11,247 nucleotides of DNA from Flavobacteriales bacterium (GCA_028823435.1 JAPKBK010000036.1:1-11247), one strand, 5' to 3'; positions 1-7,653 are shown, counted from the first letter of the stretch. Notes: generated from the sequence alone by a model not told the origin. Translations and numbers: made by a program.

Positions 1-1850
1 TCTTCATGAACACCGCTGAAATAAAAAATGACTGGAATGTTGTGTTTTGCAAAATTGTAATGGTCAGAGCGGTAGTAAAACCTGTTCGGATCGTCGGGGG
101 CATTAAAGGTGTAATCCAACTTAATGTTTGTGTGGTTGCTGTTTGCTTGTTCTGAGATTTCATGGAGCTCTGAGCTGAGTTTGTCAGCCCCAATTAAATA
201 AACGTATTTTTCGTCATCTGCATGGGCCTCATCAACCCTGCCTACCATATCAACATTAAGGTTGGCGACAGTGTTTTCTAATGGAAAGACCGGGTGGTCA
301 GAGTACCATTCTGATCCCAATAAACCTTTTTCCTCTCCCACAACATTCATAAAGAGAACGCTTCTTCTTGGCCCGTGACCATCTTTGTGTGCCTCCATGT
401 ATAATCTGGCGATTTCCATTACCGTAACCGTTCCTGATCCGTCATCATCTGCACCGTTGTTAATTTCTCCATCCACGATACCTATGTGGTCATAGTGGGA
501 GGTGATGACAACGAGCTCCTCTTGAAGCGCGGGGTCTGAGCCAGGAAGGTATGCGAGTACATTTAAACCGTTAAATTTATGCGACCCCATGTTAATATTG
601 TGGCTCCATAAGTGGTCAATTGTTCCCGTGGGACAGATGCCTTTTTTCTCAGCTTTGGACCTTGTTTTTGAAACTGTCTTGATGCCTTTTATTGATGAAA
701 CCCAGTCATCACCACGCTTGTCTGACAATAAAAAGGTGGGGATTGATGAGCCCTCTCCGTCTTTACTCCTGTCTAAAACCGTCGATTTGCGCATCATATA
801 AAACTTCATGCGACCCTTAAATGTGGCGTAGTCTGGGTCTTTCATAAGCACCACAAAAGCTTGGGCTCCGAGTGAGTCTGCAATTTCTCTCTTTAATGAT
901 GTGTTATTAGCCCACACAGATTCTTCATCTCTGGGGTCCCCGGATAGCACAACGACGACTTTTCCTTTGACATCTAGCCCCGAATATTCGTTAAGTGTTT
1001 CGTTTATAATTCCATAGCCTGCAAAAACCATCGCAGAGGAGTCTATGGTCAGCTCTTCTATTCCTGGGTATACAAGGAAGTCACTGACAATGTCATATTG
1101 ATTCTCACTTACAGTTACTGTACCCCCATTAATTTGGGCGTTGATCATAGGTACCTGCTGGGTGAATGATTTTCCATCATAAGGGTTAAATCCAAGGCTT
1201 ATGTAGTAGCTCTCCAAATATGCTGCGGTAAGGTCTGCGCCCCGTGTACCTGTTTCTCTACCTTCAAAACCATCAGACGCAATAATGCTTAGGTGCCCTT
1301 TCAAGTTGTTTGTGTCTAGCATCTCTGAATAGACCGCTGAGGACAGTTCTGGGGATAGGGGTTCTGGTGTCTCTGTGTTTTGTGCAAACGCTGATCCTAT
1401 TCCCAAAAGGGTCGCAAAAACACAACACGCTATTTTTCCAACCCGCCTTGCGTGACGTCCTCCTTCAAATTTGGCATCCATAAAGGCGTCTACAATTTGA
1501 ACCGCTTCTGATTCGCTTACAAATCTTGCGGGAATACAAATAACGTTCGCATTGTTATGCGTTCTGGCAAGGTTTGCGATTTCTGGCGTCCAAGCGATTG
1601 CAGCCCTGATTGCACTGTGTTTGTTGGCGGTCATGGCAACACCGTTGGCTGATCCGCAGATCAAAATGCCCAATTCTGAGGTTTTATGATCTATATCGTT
1701 AGCAACTGCGTGGGCAAAATCTGGATAATCAACACTCTCTTCTCCGTCTGTTCCGCAATTTTTCACTGAAAAACCTCTTTCTTTGAGGTGATTACTAATT
1801 GTTGTTTTATAAACTGGTCCAGCGTGATCGCAACCTATGCTAATATTCAT
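1..1850 (-). CDS. rpiB: RpiB-M28 fusion: ribose-5-phosphate isomerase B joined to an exported zinc aminopeptidase (3' partial)
   Basis: The frame is open without a stop from ATG at 1850 to the left edge (616 codons seen). Residues 1-142 are a full RpiB, which interconverts ribose-5-phosphate and ribulose-5-phosphate in the cytosolic pentose phosphate pathway: CDHAG at 7-11, the ICGSANG loop with catalytic-type Cys65, HNNAN near 99-103 and the usual C-terminal EGGRHARRVGKIA. Residues 141-156 form a hydrophobic run ending in AFA, like a signal peptide with cleavage after Ala156. Residues about 270-430 resemble a PA (protease-associated) insert. From about 430 comes an M28 peptidase with all metal-site residues visible: His452, Asp468, Glu506-Glu507, Asp534 and His597. 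RpiB is normally a separate protein of about 145 residues, so the joint is unusual. The extreme C terminus lies outside the window. Domain calls are secure; whether one polypeptide or two products are made is open. Confidence 0.9.
   Translation of the reverse strand, partial: MNISIGCDHAGPVYKTTISNHLKERGFSVKNCGTDGEESVDYPDFAHAVANDIDHKTSELGILICGSANGVAMTANKHSAIRAAIAWTPEIANLARTHNNANVICIPARFVSESEAVQIVDAFMDAKFEGGRHARRVGKIACCVFATLLGIGSAFAQNTETPEPLSPELSSAVYSEMLDTNNLKGHLSIIASDGFEGRETGTRGADLTAAYLESYYISLGFNPYDGKSFTQQVPMINAQINGGTVTVSENQYDIVSDFLVYPGIEELTIDSSAMVFAGYGIINETLNEYSGLDVKGKVVVVLSGDPRDEESVWANNTSLKREIADSLGAQAFVVLMKDPDYATFKGRMKFYMMRKSTVLDRSKDGEGSSIPTFLLSDKRGDDWVSSIKGIKTVSKTRSKAEKKGICPTGTIDHLWSHNINMGSHKFNGLNVLAYLPGSDPALQEELVVITSHYDHIGIVDGEINNGADDDGSGTVTVMEIARLYMEAHKDGHGPRRSVLFMNVVGEEKGLLGSEWYSDHPVFPLENTVANLNVDMVGRVDEAHADDEKYVYLIGADKLSSELHEISEQANSNHTNIKLDYTFNAPDDPNRFYYRSDHYNFAKHNIPVIFYFSGVHE
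1383..1430 (-). other. Internal signal-peptide-like segment at the RpiB/M28 joint
   Basis: Residues 141-156 of the fused frame read as a signal peptide: the basic HARRVGK (133-139) supplies the n-region, ACCVFATLLGIG (141-152) the hydrophobic core and SAFA|Q an AXA signal peptidase I site. The basic part is also the normal end of RpiB, so the two features share residues. An in-frame ATG at 1481 (Met124) could start a separate exported peptidase. I infer that in the full-length product RpiB would stay on the cytoplasmic side and the peptidase would be exported. Confidence 0.6.
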
Positions 1851-2227
1851 CGAAAAGGGGGTTTAAAGAGGTTGCAAGATAATTAACAACCGTTGTTCAT
1901 TACCCTATTAAAAACTGTTGATATCCAATAATAAAAACCATTAGGTTATATGGTCCATAAGCACTAAGCAAATAACGGTCGTTAAAAACCTAATTTTTGA
2001 GCGGTGTATTTATAAAGTCTTTTAACCATCTTTTGGGTCTTTGTTAACTTTTTAAAAACCGAAAAAAACTCTTTTTTATAATTTATATCTTTATTGAAGC
2101 ACCGTTGAAAACCTACCTTAAATACCTAATAAATAGTGCTCAAGCATGTTTAAAACATGTTGACTATACGTTGATTAATCGTATAGGCACTGAAAACAAA
2201 ATTGTTTTAGATATAGTTATACCTGTT
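1851..2227. promoter_or_regulatory. Divergent AT-rich intergenic and leader region between rpiB-M28 and the MORN_2 gene
   Basis: No convincing gene lies here; a TTG-started extension of the downstream frame (from 2105) has no recognisable protein content. The stretch holds several dyads: AACAAC-C-GTTGTT (1885-1897), TAACG-GT-CGTTA (1973-1984) and ATTAGGTT at 1940-1947 mirrored by AACCTAAT at 1987-1994. TTAAAAACC occurs at 1982-1990 and 2052-2060, with near copies at 1908 and 1931. A sigma-70-like TATAAT lies at 2077-2082 and a TAnnTTTG-like TATCTTTA at 2086-2093, but neither has a well-placed upstream box, so the transcription start cannot be fixed. GTTG-centred motifs resembling LytTR half-sites occur on the plus strand. 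Confidence 0.5.
2145..2208. repeat. Three successive perfect 7-bp inverted repeats in the leader of the MORN_2 gene
   Basis: Seen directly: CATGTTT-a-AAACATG (2145-2159), CTATACG-N9-CGTATAG (2164-2186) and AAAACAA-aa-TTGTTTT (2193-2208). The last ends 19 nt before the ATG at 2228. They could be operator dyads for a DNA-binding protein or weak A/U-rich RNA hairpins acting on the leader. Their presence also argues that 2105-2227 is untranslated leader. Confidence 0.6.
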
Positions 2228-3793
2228 ATGAACAAGACTACTATAACTACTAATTATTTAAAGAATATATATATATTATTAGTGTGTTTAAATCTCTCAT
2301 TCTCTTTTTCTGAAATAAATGCTCAAAAAGAATTAGAAAATTGTGAGTGGACAGAATATTTTTTCCCAAACGGAAACCTTTCTAGTGAAGGGTGTTTTGT
2401 AAATGGAATTCCTGAGGGCATTTGGAAATCTTATTTTAAAAGTGGAAGTATAAAAAGTTTGGGCTTAAGAAACCAGAATAAATTAGAGGGTGTATGGTCA
2501 TTTTACAGAGAAAATTCATCACTTGAAAAGGAAATATCTTATCGCAACGATAAAAAGGAAGGCAGAGAAATTATATATTATGAAAACGGAAACAGTTCAA
2601 TAATAACGAACTGGTTGTCAGGATATAAAGAAGGATTTGAATATTTTTATTTTCCAGAAGGGCAGATTCAATACAAAATCAAATTTAAAGAAAATAAAAA
2701 GCACGGAAAATCTACTGAGTATGCGCAAAATGGAAGAGCAATAGGTTTTACATCCTATAAGAATGGTTTGGTTACTTCAATCGAAAAGTTTAACAGATAT
2801 AACAACCAAGGAGAAAAAACAGGACTTTGGAAAGTGTTTCACCCAAATGAAAATGTGAAAGAAGAAGGCCCTTACAAAAAGAATTTAAAGCACGGTGTGT
2901 TTCGTTTTTATAATCAAAGAGGAGATCTTCAAGATGTTATTCGTTATGAATTTGGGCTTAAGATTGAGAACGATACCGATTTAAACAATACAGAAGTAAG
3001 AAGAACATTTGATGAAAAAGGCAATAAAGAAGAAGAAACAGCTTATAAAAACGGGCTTAAAAATGGTGTAAGCAGAACGTTTAATGAAGGCGGAGATGTA
3101 ATTTCATCAGCAATTTTTAAAGAGGGAATAGCAATTGGTAAGGGAATAATAGATTATTCAGGCAACGAGCAAGGCGATTGGAAACTATACAATGATGATG
3201 AATCCATTAAAGCTGAGGGTAAATTTGAAAATGGAAATAGAACGGGTAAATGGATTTTTTACCATTCAAATGGATGGATAGAGCAAACAGGCTCATATGA
3301 CAAAGGAAAGCTCGATGGAAAGTGGAAATGGATGGACGAAAGTGGGTTTATAATTAGATCAGAAGAATACAGCAGAGGTTTAGAGCATGGAGAATTTCAA
3401 GAGTTTGGTTTAAATAAATCATTGATTTTAAAAGGATTATATAAAGATGGGATGCGGGTTGGTTTTTGGATGTATCACGTAAATGACCACATTGAAGAAG
3501 GAAATTATCTCAATGGAGAGCTGGATGGAAAATGGATTCACCGGTATTCAGGAGGGAATAAAATGTTTGAGGGCGCCTATTCATTTGGCCAACCAGAGGG
3601 TGCTCACAAACATTGGTATGCAGATGGAACAGTCAAGATTTCAGGAAAATATGATGGCGGCGCAAAACATGGAAAATGGAGGTATTTCTTACAAAACGGT
3701 GAAATAGATTATATATACTTGTTTAGACACGATAAATTGTGGAAAGTAGATGGCAGTAGAGTGGTGAGAAATAGAGATTCATCACGACCTTGA
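2228..3793 (+). CDS. Exported MORN_2-repeat protein (YwqK-like, COG2849 type)
   Basis: The 521-residue product from ATG 2228 starts with a signal peptide (residues 1-33, hydrophobic core IYILLVCLNLSF, cleavage after INAQ), so it should act in the periplasm or at the surface; no lipobox or type IX sorting domain is seen. The rest, about 45-505, is a tandem array of 20-25-residue MORN_2-type repeats with the pattern G-x-W/Y-x-F/Y-Y-x-x-G-x-x-x-x-x-x-Y-x-x-G-x-x-x-G, for example the repeats with GKWIFYHSNG and GKWRYFLQNG. The frame can be extended to TTG at 2105, but that hides the signal peptide behind 41 unlike residues, so I prefer the ATG. The gene is visibly richer in A and T than its neighbours. 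Its stop is 4 nt before the kinase start, indicating one operon. YwqK antitoxin labels for this family do not establish a function; the role here is unknown. Confidence 0.85.
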   Translation: MNKTTITTNYLKNIYILLVCLNLSFSFSEINAQKELENCEWTEYFFPNGNLSSEGCFVNGIPEGIWKSYFKSGSIKSLGLRNQNKLEGVWSFYRENSSLEKEISYRNDKKEGREIIYYENGNSSIITNWLSGYKEGFEYFYFPEGQIQYKIKFKENKKHGKSTEYAQNGRAIGFTSYKNGLVTSIEKFNRYNNQGEKTGLWKVFHPNENVKEEGPYKKNLKHGVFRFYNQRGDLQDVIRYEFGLKIENDTDLNNTEVRRTFDEKGNKEEETAYKNGLKNGVSRTFNEGGDVISSAIFKEGIAIGKGIIDYSGNEQGDWKLYNDDESIKAEGKFENGNRTGKWIFYHSNGWIEQTGSYDKGKLDGKWKWMDESGFIIRSEEYSRGLEHGEFQEFGLNKSLILKGLYKDGMRVGFWMYHVNDHIEEGNYLNGELDGKWIHRYSGGNKMFEGAYSFGQPEGAHKHWYADGTVKISGKYDGGAKHGKWRYFLQNGEIDYIYLFRHDKLWKVDGSRVVRNRDSSRP

Positions 3794-3797
3794 GCCC

Positions 3798-6731
3798 GTG
3801 GATAATTTAGACAGTATTCTTTTTGAAAAATCAGCCGAGGCACGCTTTATTCTTGAAAAAGGAAAAGTAATAAAAAGCAACAGGCACGCAAGAAGAATAT
3901 TTCATTGCGAAGAAGATGAGTGGGTGGGGTTTGATCCGCTGTCAAAAGACTCAGGTATATTTAATTATCTTCCAGACGAACACAGCCTACTGATCAGTAA
4001 ACTTAAGAAGTCTCGAAAATCAGGTCGGGTAATTAAGATTTGTGTCCTTGCAAGAAGAATAGATGGAAGTGAATTTCATTGTGAGATTAAAATAGCTCAA
4101 ATAGAAAAAAATGTAGAATCTCTCCAGGTAAGAGATATTTCTGAAAGACTATTTTACGACAATGAAATAAGAGAAAGTGAGGCCCGCTTTCGAGTTTTGT
4201 CGCAGTTTGCGATGGAGGGAATCGTTTTCCTTAGTGAGGGTGTTATTCAAGATTCTAACGAACAGTTTGCGATCATGTTTGGTCACGAAAGCGTTCCTGT
4301 GGGAATTTCGATCTTAGATTTTATAGACGAAAGAGATTGGCAGAGATTGTCTGCGAGGAGAAATTGGGGAATGAGATGTGAGTTAAGGGGGGTTACAAAG
4401 CAAGGGAGATCAATTTATCTCGAAGCCACAAGGAGTGACGGGAAAGAGGAGGGAAGTGAGCAAATTTTAATGCTCTATGACATCACAGATCGCAAACGCA
4501 CAGAGTTTGACCTACTTCAAACAAAAGAGCGATTTAGAATGTTGGTAGAATCGAGTCCTATCGGTTTGTTTTTAATCGTTGACGGACGAATAAAATATAC
4601 AAACACGGGTGGGTTGGAGCTTCTCAACGAAAGAGTTGAAGATTACATCTATGACGAGGTGTTTATTGATTTATTTAAAGACGAGGACAAGGTTGTTGTC
4701 AAGGAAGATGTTGAAAAAGTAAGAAATGGTGACAGACCACCTTACCGAGAGGTGATGATGGTTCTTAGGGACGGGACGGAAAAAGAAGTGGGAATAAGAA
4801 TGACCCTTTCTTTTCACGACAGATCTCCTGCAATTCAAGTTACAGTCACAGATCTCAGTACGAGAATTCAACTTATGAGAGAGCAGATGAGGGCGACCCT
4901 GGCAGAGGAGTCAAACCTTATGCTTAAAGAGGAAATAACGAAGCACAAAAAGACCCAATCGCGACTCAGAGACGCAGAGGAGTTTAACAGATCCATTATT
5001 GAGTCATCCATAGATATGATTGTTGCGTTCGACATGGAGGGCAACCTACAGCAATATAATCACGCCTTCTCGGTAGAGTTTGGAATAGAACCAAACCAAG
5101 AAACCACACCTAATTTTAAAGCGTTTCTCGTTGATGAAAAAACAGCCAATGGCGTTTTTGAAGAACTCCAACAAAGAAGTTATTTTTCGGGTGAAATAGA
5201 GGGAAGAAGAATTTCAGGAGAAACATTCAGTATGTTTATCTCCGTAGCCACCATGAGAGACGGCACTGGCAGGTCTTTAGGGGCGATGGCAGTGGGTAGG
5301 GACATAACGGACATGAAACTGGCAGAGGAGGAGCTTAAATCAAGCGAAGAAAGATATAGGGATATTTTAGAAAACACCCCAGACATTGTTTTTGTGGTGG
5401 ACTCCTCGGGGCACTTCACATACGCGAACCCTTCGTTCTATAAAAAGCTCGGCTTCACAAAAACGAGCCTTTCAAAAACGACAATTAAAGGCATTATAAA
5501 AAGCTTCCCCACAAAAAACAAAGATTGGATTAACACCCTAAACGGAAAACAAGAGGAGCGTGTGTTTTTAGATTCAAAAGGGAAAGAATTAATTGTCTTG
5601 GGCGCGTCTTCTGCCCAATATGATGACAACGGAAAAGCCATTGGTATGCGTGGGATATATTTAGACATATCCGAAATGAGGCACCACGAAAAAGAGGCGA
5701 AATCTCAATCTGCGAAACTGGATTCAATCTTTGACTCTACCCAAAACCTCATCATGTTTACCTTAAATCGAGAGGACCAAATCACCTCATTTAACAACAA
5801 CTTCAGAAGGTTGATGGAAGACAAGCTCACCAAGAACGTAGAGCTTGGAATGTCCTTCGTGTCAAACATCTCAAAGTTCATTACCGACGAGTCTTATCAA
5901 GGACAAATTAGGCTATTTAAGAAGGCCTTGAAGGGAGACGCAAAAGACTTTGAGCTCCCTCTTAAAATAGCCTCAGGTGAGACCAAGTGGTATCATATTT
6001 TTCTCAACCCAATCTCTTCAGAAGATGCTCAAAACGAGATAAGTTGCATTGCTTATGACATTACTGAACGTAAGGAAATAGACAGAGCAATCCGTTTGGC
6101 GCTAAAGGAAAAAGAGATCTTGCTTAAAGAAGTTCACCACAGAGTGAAAAACAACCTTCAGGTGATAAGCAGCCTCATGAGCCTTCAAAAGTCATTTGTG
6201 AAAGACCCAACGCTTGTTCAGGTGCTGGAAGAAAGCCAAAGCAGGATCGCAACCATGAGTTACATCCACGAATCCCTCTATAGGCACACAGACTTCTCTT
6301 CAATAAGTTTTGCAGACTACCTACAGCGCTTAAGCACAAACCTTATTCACAGCTACTCTACACCAGACTGTGAGGTGACCCTTCAGTCTGCCTTTGAAGA
6401 TGTCTACCTTACCCTTGATCAAGCGATTCCGAGTGGGTTAATCGTTAACGAACTGGTGTCAAATTCATTAAAATACGCATTTAAAGGACGGAAGAAGGGG
6501 GTTGTTTTTTTAAGGGTCGCAAAACTAGATGGCAGAATTGAAATCGAAGTGAGAGATGATGGCGTAGGGCTGCCAGACGACTTCCGTCTTAATAAAAACG
6601 AATCCCTCGGACTTTACCTCATTCAGGCGCTGTCAGAACAACTAGAAGCAGAACTTGTAGTAGAAAGCACAAAGGATGGTCGCAAAGGGAGTTCTTTTTT
6701 AATTAGCTTTGAGGCGCACAACCTGACTTAA
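3798..6731 (+). CDS. Soluble sensor histidine kinase with six PAS domains and a HisKA_2/HATPase_c core
   Basis: This 977-residue kinase autophosphorylates on histidine and should pass the phosphate to the next gene's product. PAS-like domains lie at about 4-118, 127-236, 243-360, 393-510, 516-630 and 640-765; several end in the typical D-I-T-D/E-R-K or DIS tail. A charged helical linker (about 360-395) separates the third and fourth. The HisKA_2 domain has VHHRVKNNLQ, with His781 the likely phosphate acceptor. The ATP-binding domain shows the N box NELVSNSLKYAF (884-895), the G1 box RDDGVGLP (from 919) and an SLGLYLI G2 motif. No membrane segment or signal peptide is visible, so sensing is probably cytoplasmic. 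GTG 3798 is the only normal start between an in-frame stop at 3765 and the first PAS domain; it is 4 nt after the MORN_2 stop, suggesting coupled translation. The ligands are unknown. Confidence 0.92.
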   Translation: MDNLDSILFEKSAEARFILEKGKVIKSNRHARRIFHCEEDEWVGFDPLSKDSGIFNYLPDEHSLLISKLKKSRKSGRVIKICVLARRIDGSEFHCEIKIAQIEKNVESLQVRDISERLFYDNEIRESEARFRVLSQFAMEGIVFLSEGVIQDSNEQFAIMFGHESVPVGISILDFIDERDWQRLSARRNWGMRCELRGVTKQGRSIYLEATRSDGKEEGSEQILMLYDITDRKRTEFDLLQTKERFRMLVESSPIGLFLIVDGRIKYTNTGGLELLNERVEDYIYDEVFIDLFKDEDKVVVKEDVEKVRNGDRPPYREVMMVLRDGTEKEVGIRMTLSFHDRSPAIQVTVTDLSTRIQLMREQMRATLAEESNLMLKEEITKHKKTQSRLRDAEEFNRSIIESSIDMIVAFDMEGNLQQYNHAFSVEFGIEPNQETTPNFKAFLVDEKTANGVFEELQQRSYFSGEIEGRRISGETFSMFISVATMRDGTGRSLGAMAVGRDITDMKLAEEELKSSEERYRDILENTPDIVFVVDSSGHFTYANPSFYKKLGFTKTSLSKTTIKGIIKSFPTKNKDWINTLNGKQEERVFLDSKGKELIVLGASSAQYDDNGKAIGMRGIYLDISEMRHHEKEAKSQSAKLDSIFDSTQNLIMFTLNREDQITSFNNNFRRLMEDKLTKNVELGMSFVSNISKFITDESYQGQIRLFKKALKGDAKDFELPLKIASGETKWYHIFLNPISSEDAQNEISCIAYDITERKEIDRAIRLALKEKEILLKEVHHRVKNNLQVISSLMSLQKSFVKDPTLVQVLEESQSRIATMSYIHESLYRHTDFSSISFADYLQRLSTNLIHSYSTPDCEVTLQSAFEDVYLTLDQAIPSGLIVNELVSNSLKYAFKGRKKGVVFLRVAKLDGRIEIEVRDDGVGLPDDFRLNKNESLGLYLIQALSEQLEAELVVESTKDGRKGSSFLISFEAHNLT

Positions 6732-6743
6732 ATACAACCTAAG

Positions 6744-7493
6744 ATGGCAAAAAAAATATTAGTAACTGAGGACGAAAGCATCGTAAGAAAAGACATTGAA
6801 AGATGCCTGGAGCAGCTTGGGTATGACGTTGTGGCTTCTGTAGATACCGGTGAGAAGGCCATCGCGCAAGCACTAGAGCACAAGCCCGATCTGTGCCTTA
6901 TGGACATTATGATCAAAGGAGATATGAATGGCATTGCCGCCGCTGAAGAGATCAAGCGCAATTTAGATGTTCCTGTTATTTTCCTAACGGCATATGCGGA
7001 TGAAACCACGCTTGCTCAAGCAAAAATGGCAGAGCCCCACGGGTATATTCTTAAACCATTTAAAGATGCGGATATCCAATCTGCAGTTGAGATGGCGCTT
7101 CACAAACACAGCAAAGAGCTTGAGTTAAAAAATGAAGCAGAGTTTCTTAGGAGTCTCACAGAACACAAATCAGGCGCGGATATTATTTTTGTAAAAAACA
7201 GAAGCCGCCTGATGCATGTTAAGCACGATGATCTTTTGTTTGTGGAGGCTTTAAAAGATTACGTGGTCATACACACAAGAAAAGAAAGCTACACCATTCA
7301 CAGCACGATGAAGGAGATCGAAAGAAAGCTGAGTGACAGACGCTTTATCAGGGTACATAGAAGCTATATCGTTAATTTCAACGCAATAGAAAGCATCAAA
7401 TACTCTAACATTACAATGGAGGATATGGAGAAAGAAATTCCTGTGGGAGGGTCTTATAAAGACGCATTGGCCAGCAGGATAAACCTCCTATAA
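6744..7493 (+). CDS. LytTR-family response regulator
   Basis: This 249-residue regulator has an N-terminal receiver domain (about 3-123) with the acidic pocket E9-D10-E11, phosphate-accepting Asp54 in LMDIMIKGD, Thr82 in FLTAYADE and Lys104 in ILKPF. A LytTR DNA-binding domain follows (about 150-249), with FVEALKDYVVI, the conserved FIRVHRSYIVN and a final PVGGSYKDAL. LytTR proteins bind paired 9-bp direct repeats and usually control envelope, surface or virulence genes. It starts 12 nt after the kinase stop, so the kinase is the probable phosphate donor. The targets are unknown; GTTG-containing motifs upstream of the MORN_2 gene are candidates for autoregulation. The C terminus looks complete and is typical in length for the family. 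Confidence 0.94.
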   Translation: MAKKILVTEDESIVRKDIERCLEQLGYDVVASVDTGEKAIAQALEHKPDLCLMDIMIKGDMNGIAAAEEIKRNLDVPVIFLTAYADETTLAQAKMAEPHGYILKPFKDADIQSAVEMALHKHSKELELKNEAEFLRSLTEHKSGADIIFVKNRSRLMHVKHDDLLFVEALKDYVVIHTRKESYTIHSTMKEIERKLSDRRFIRVHRSYIVNFNAIESIKYSNITMEDMEKEIPVGGSYKDALASRINLL

Positions 7494-7502
7494 GACAATA
7501 AA

Positions 7503-7527
7503 AAAGCCCCGCACAATGCGAGGCTTT
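7503..7527 (-). terminator. Intrinsic terminator of tRNA-Asn
   Basis: A stem with AAAGCC/GGCTTT and CGC/GCG arms, one mismatch and a 5-nt ACAAT-type loop. On the minus strand it is followed by a run of T (GGGGCTTTTTTATTG), placing it 5 nt downstream of the tRNA 3' end. On the plus strand no T run follows, so it would be a poorer terminator for the LytTR operon, although it may work in both directions. Confidence 0.8.
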
Positions 7528-7532
7528 CAAAG

Positions 7533-7606
7533 CTCCTCCTCTTGGACTCGAACCAAGGACCCTCTGATTAACAGTCAGATGCTCTAACCAGCTGAGCTAA
7601 GGAGGA
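7533..7606 (-). tRNA. tRNA-Asn (anticodon GTT)
   Basis: A complete 74-nt cloverleaf on the minus strand. The acceptor stem TCCTCCT pairs perfectly with AGGAGGA, the D arm is GCTC/GAGC, the anticodon arm TCTGA-CTGTTAA-TCAGA carries GTT, and the T arm is CTTGG-TTCGAGT-CCAAG. The discriminator base is G. CCA is not encoded and would be added after transcription. The gene has its own upstream promoter and downstream terminator, so it is a single-gene transcript. Confidence 0.97.
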
Positions 7607-7621
7607 ATTTAGATTGGTGCG

Positions 7622-7653
7622 CAAAAATACATCAACGAAGCACATTCCGCAAT
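7622..7653 (-). promoter_or_regulatory. Bacteroidota-type promoter of tRNA-Asn
   Basis: On the minus strand, TATTTTTG (7629-7622) matches the Bacteroidota -7 consensus TAnnTTTG exactly. It is preceded after 20 nt by ATTG (7653-7650), a one-mismatch form of the -33 TTTG box. The expected transcription start, near 7615, would leave a short 5' leader before the mature tRNA. Confidence 0.65.

Noticed and set aside
589..801. Small plus-strand open frame of 70 codons
   Set aside because: It lies antisense inside the M28 part of the fusion, whose zinc-site motifs show that the minus frame is the real one.
2105..2227. Coding extension of the MORN_2 gene from TTG 2105
   Set aside because: The 41 residues have no recognisable content, would bury the signal peptide, and the stretch is filled with three dyads typical of a leader.
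2228..3793. YwqK-family antitoxin of a toxin-antitoxin system
   Set aside because: The MORN_2 repeats give this automatic label, but there is a signal peptide and no toxin-like partner gene; the neighbours are a kinase and a regulator.
6728..7009. Minus-strand open frame of 93 codons
   Set aside because: It is antisense to the receiver domain of the LytTR regulator, which has all phosphorylation-site residues.
7503..7527. Strong terminator for the plus-strand LytTR operon
   Set aside because: The T run follows the stem only on the minus strand, so it is assigned to the tRNA; plus-strand use is possible but weak.
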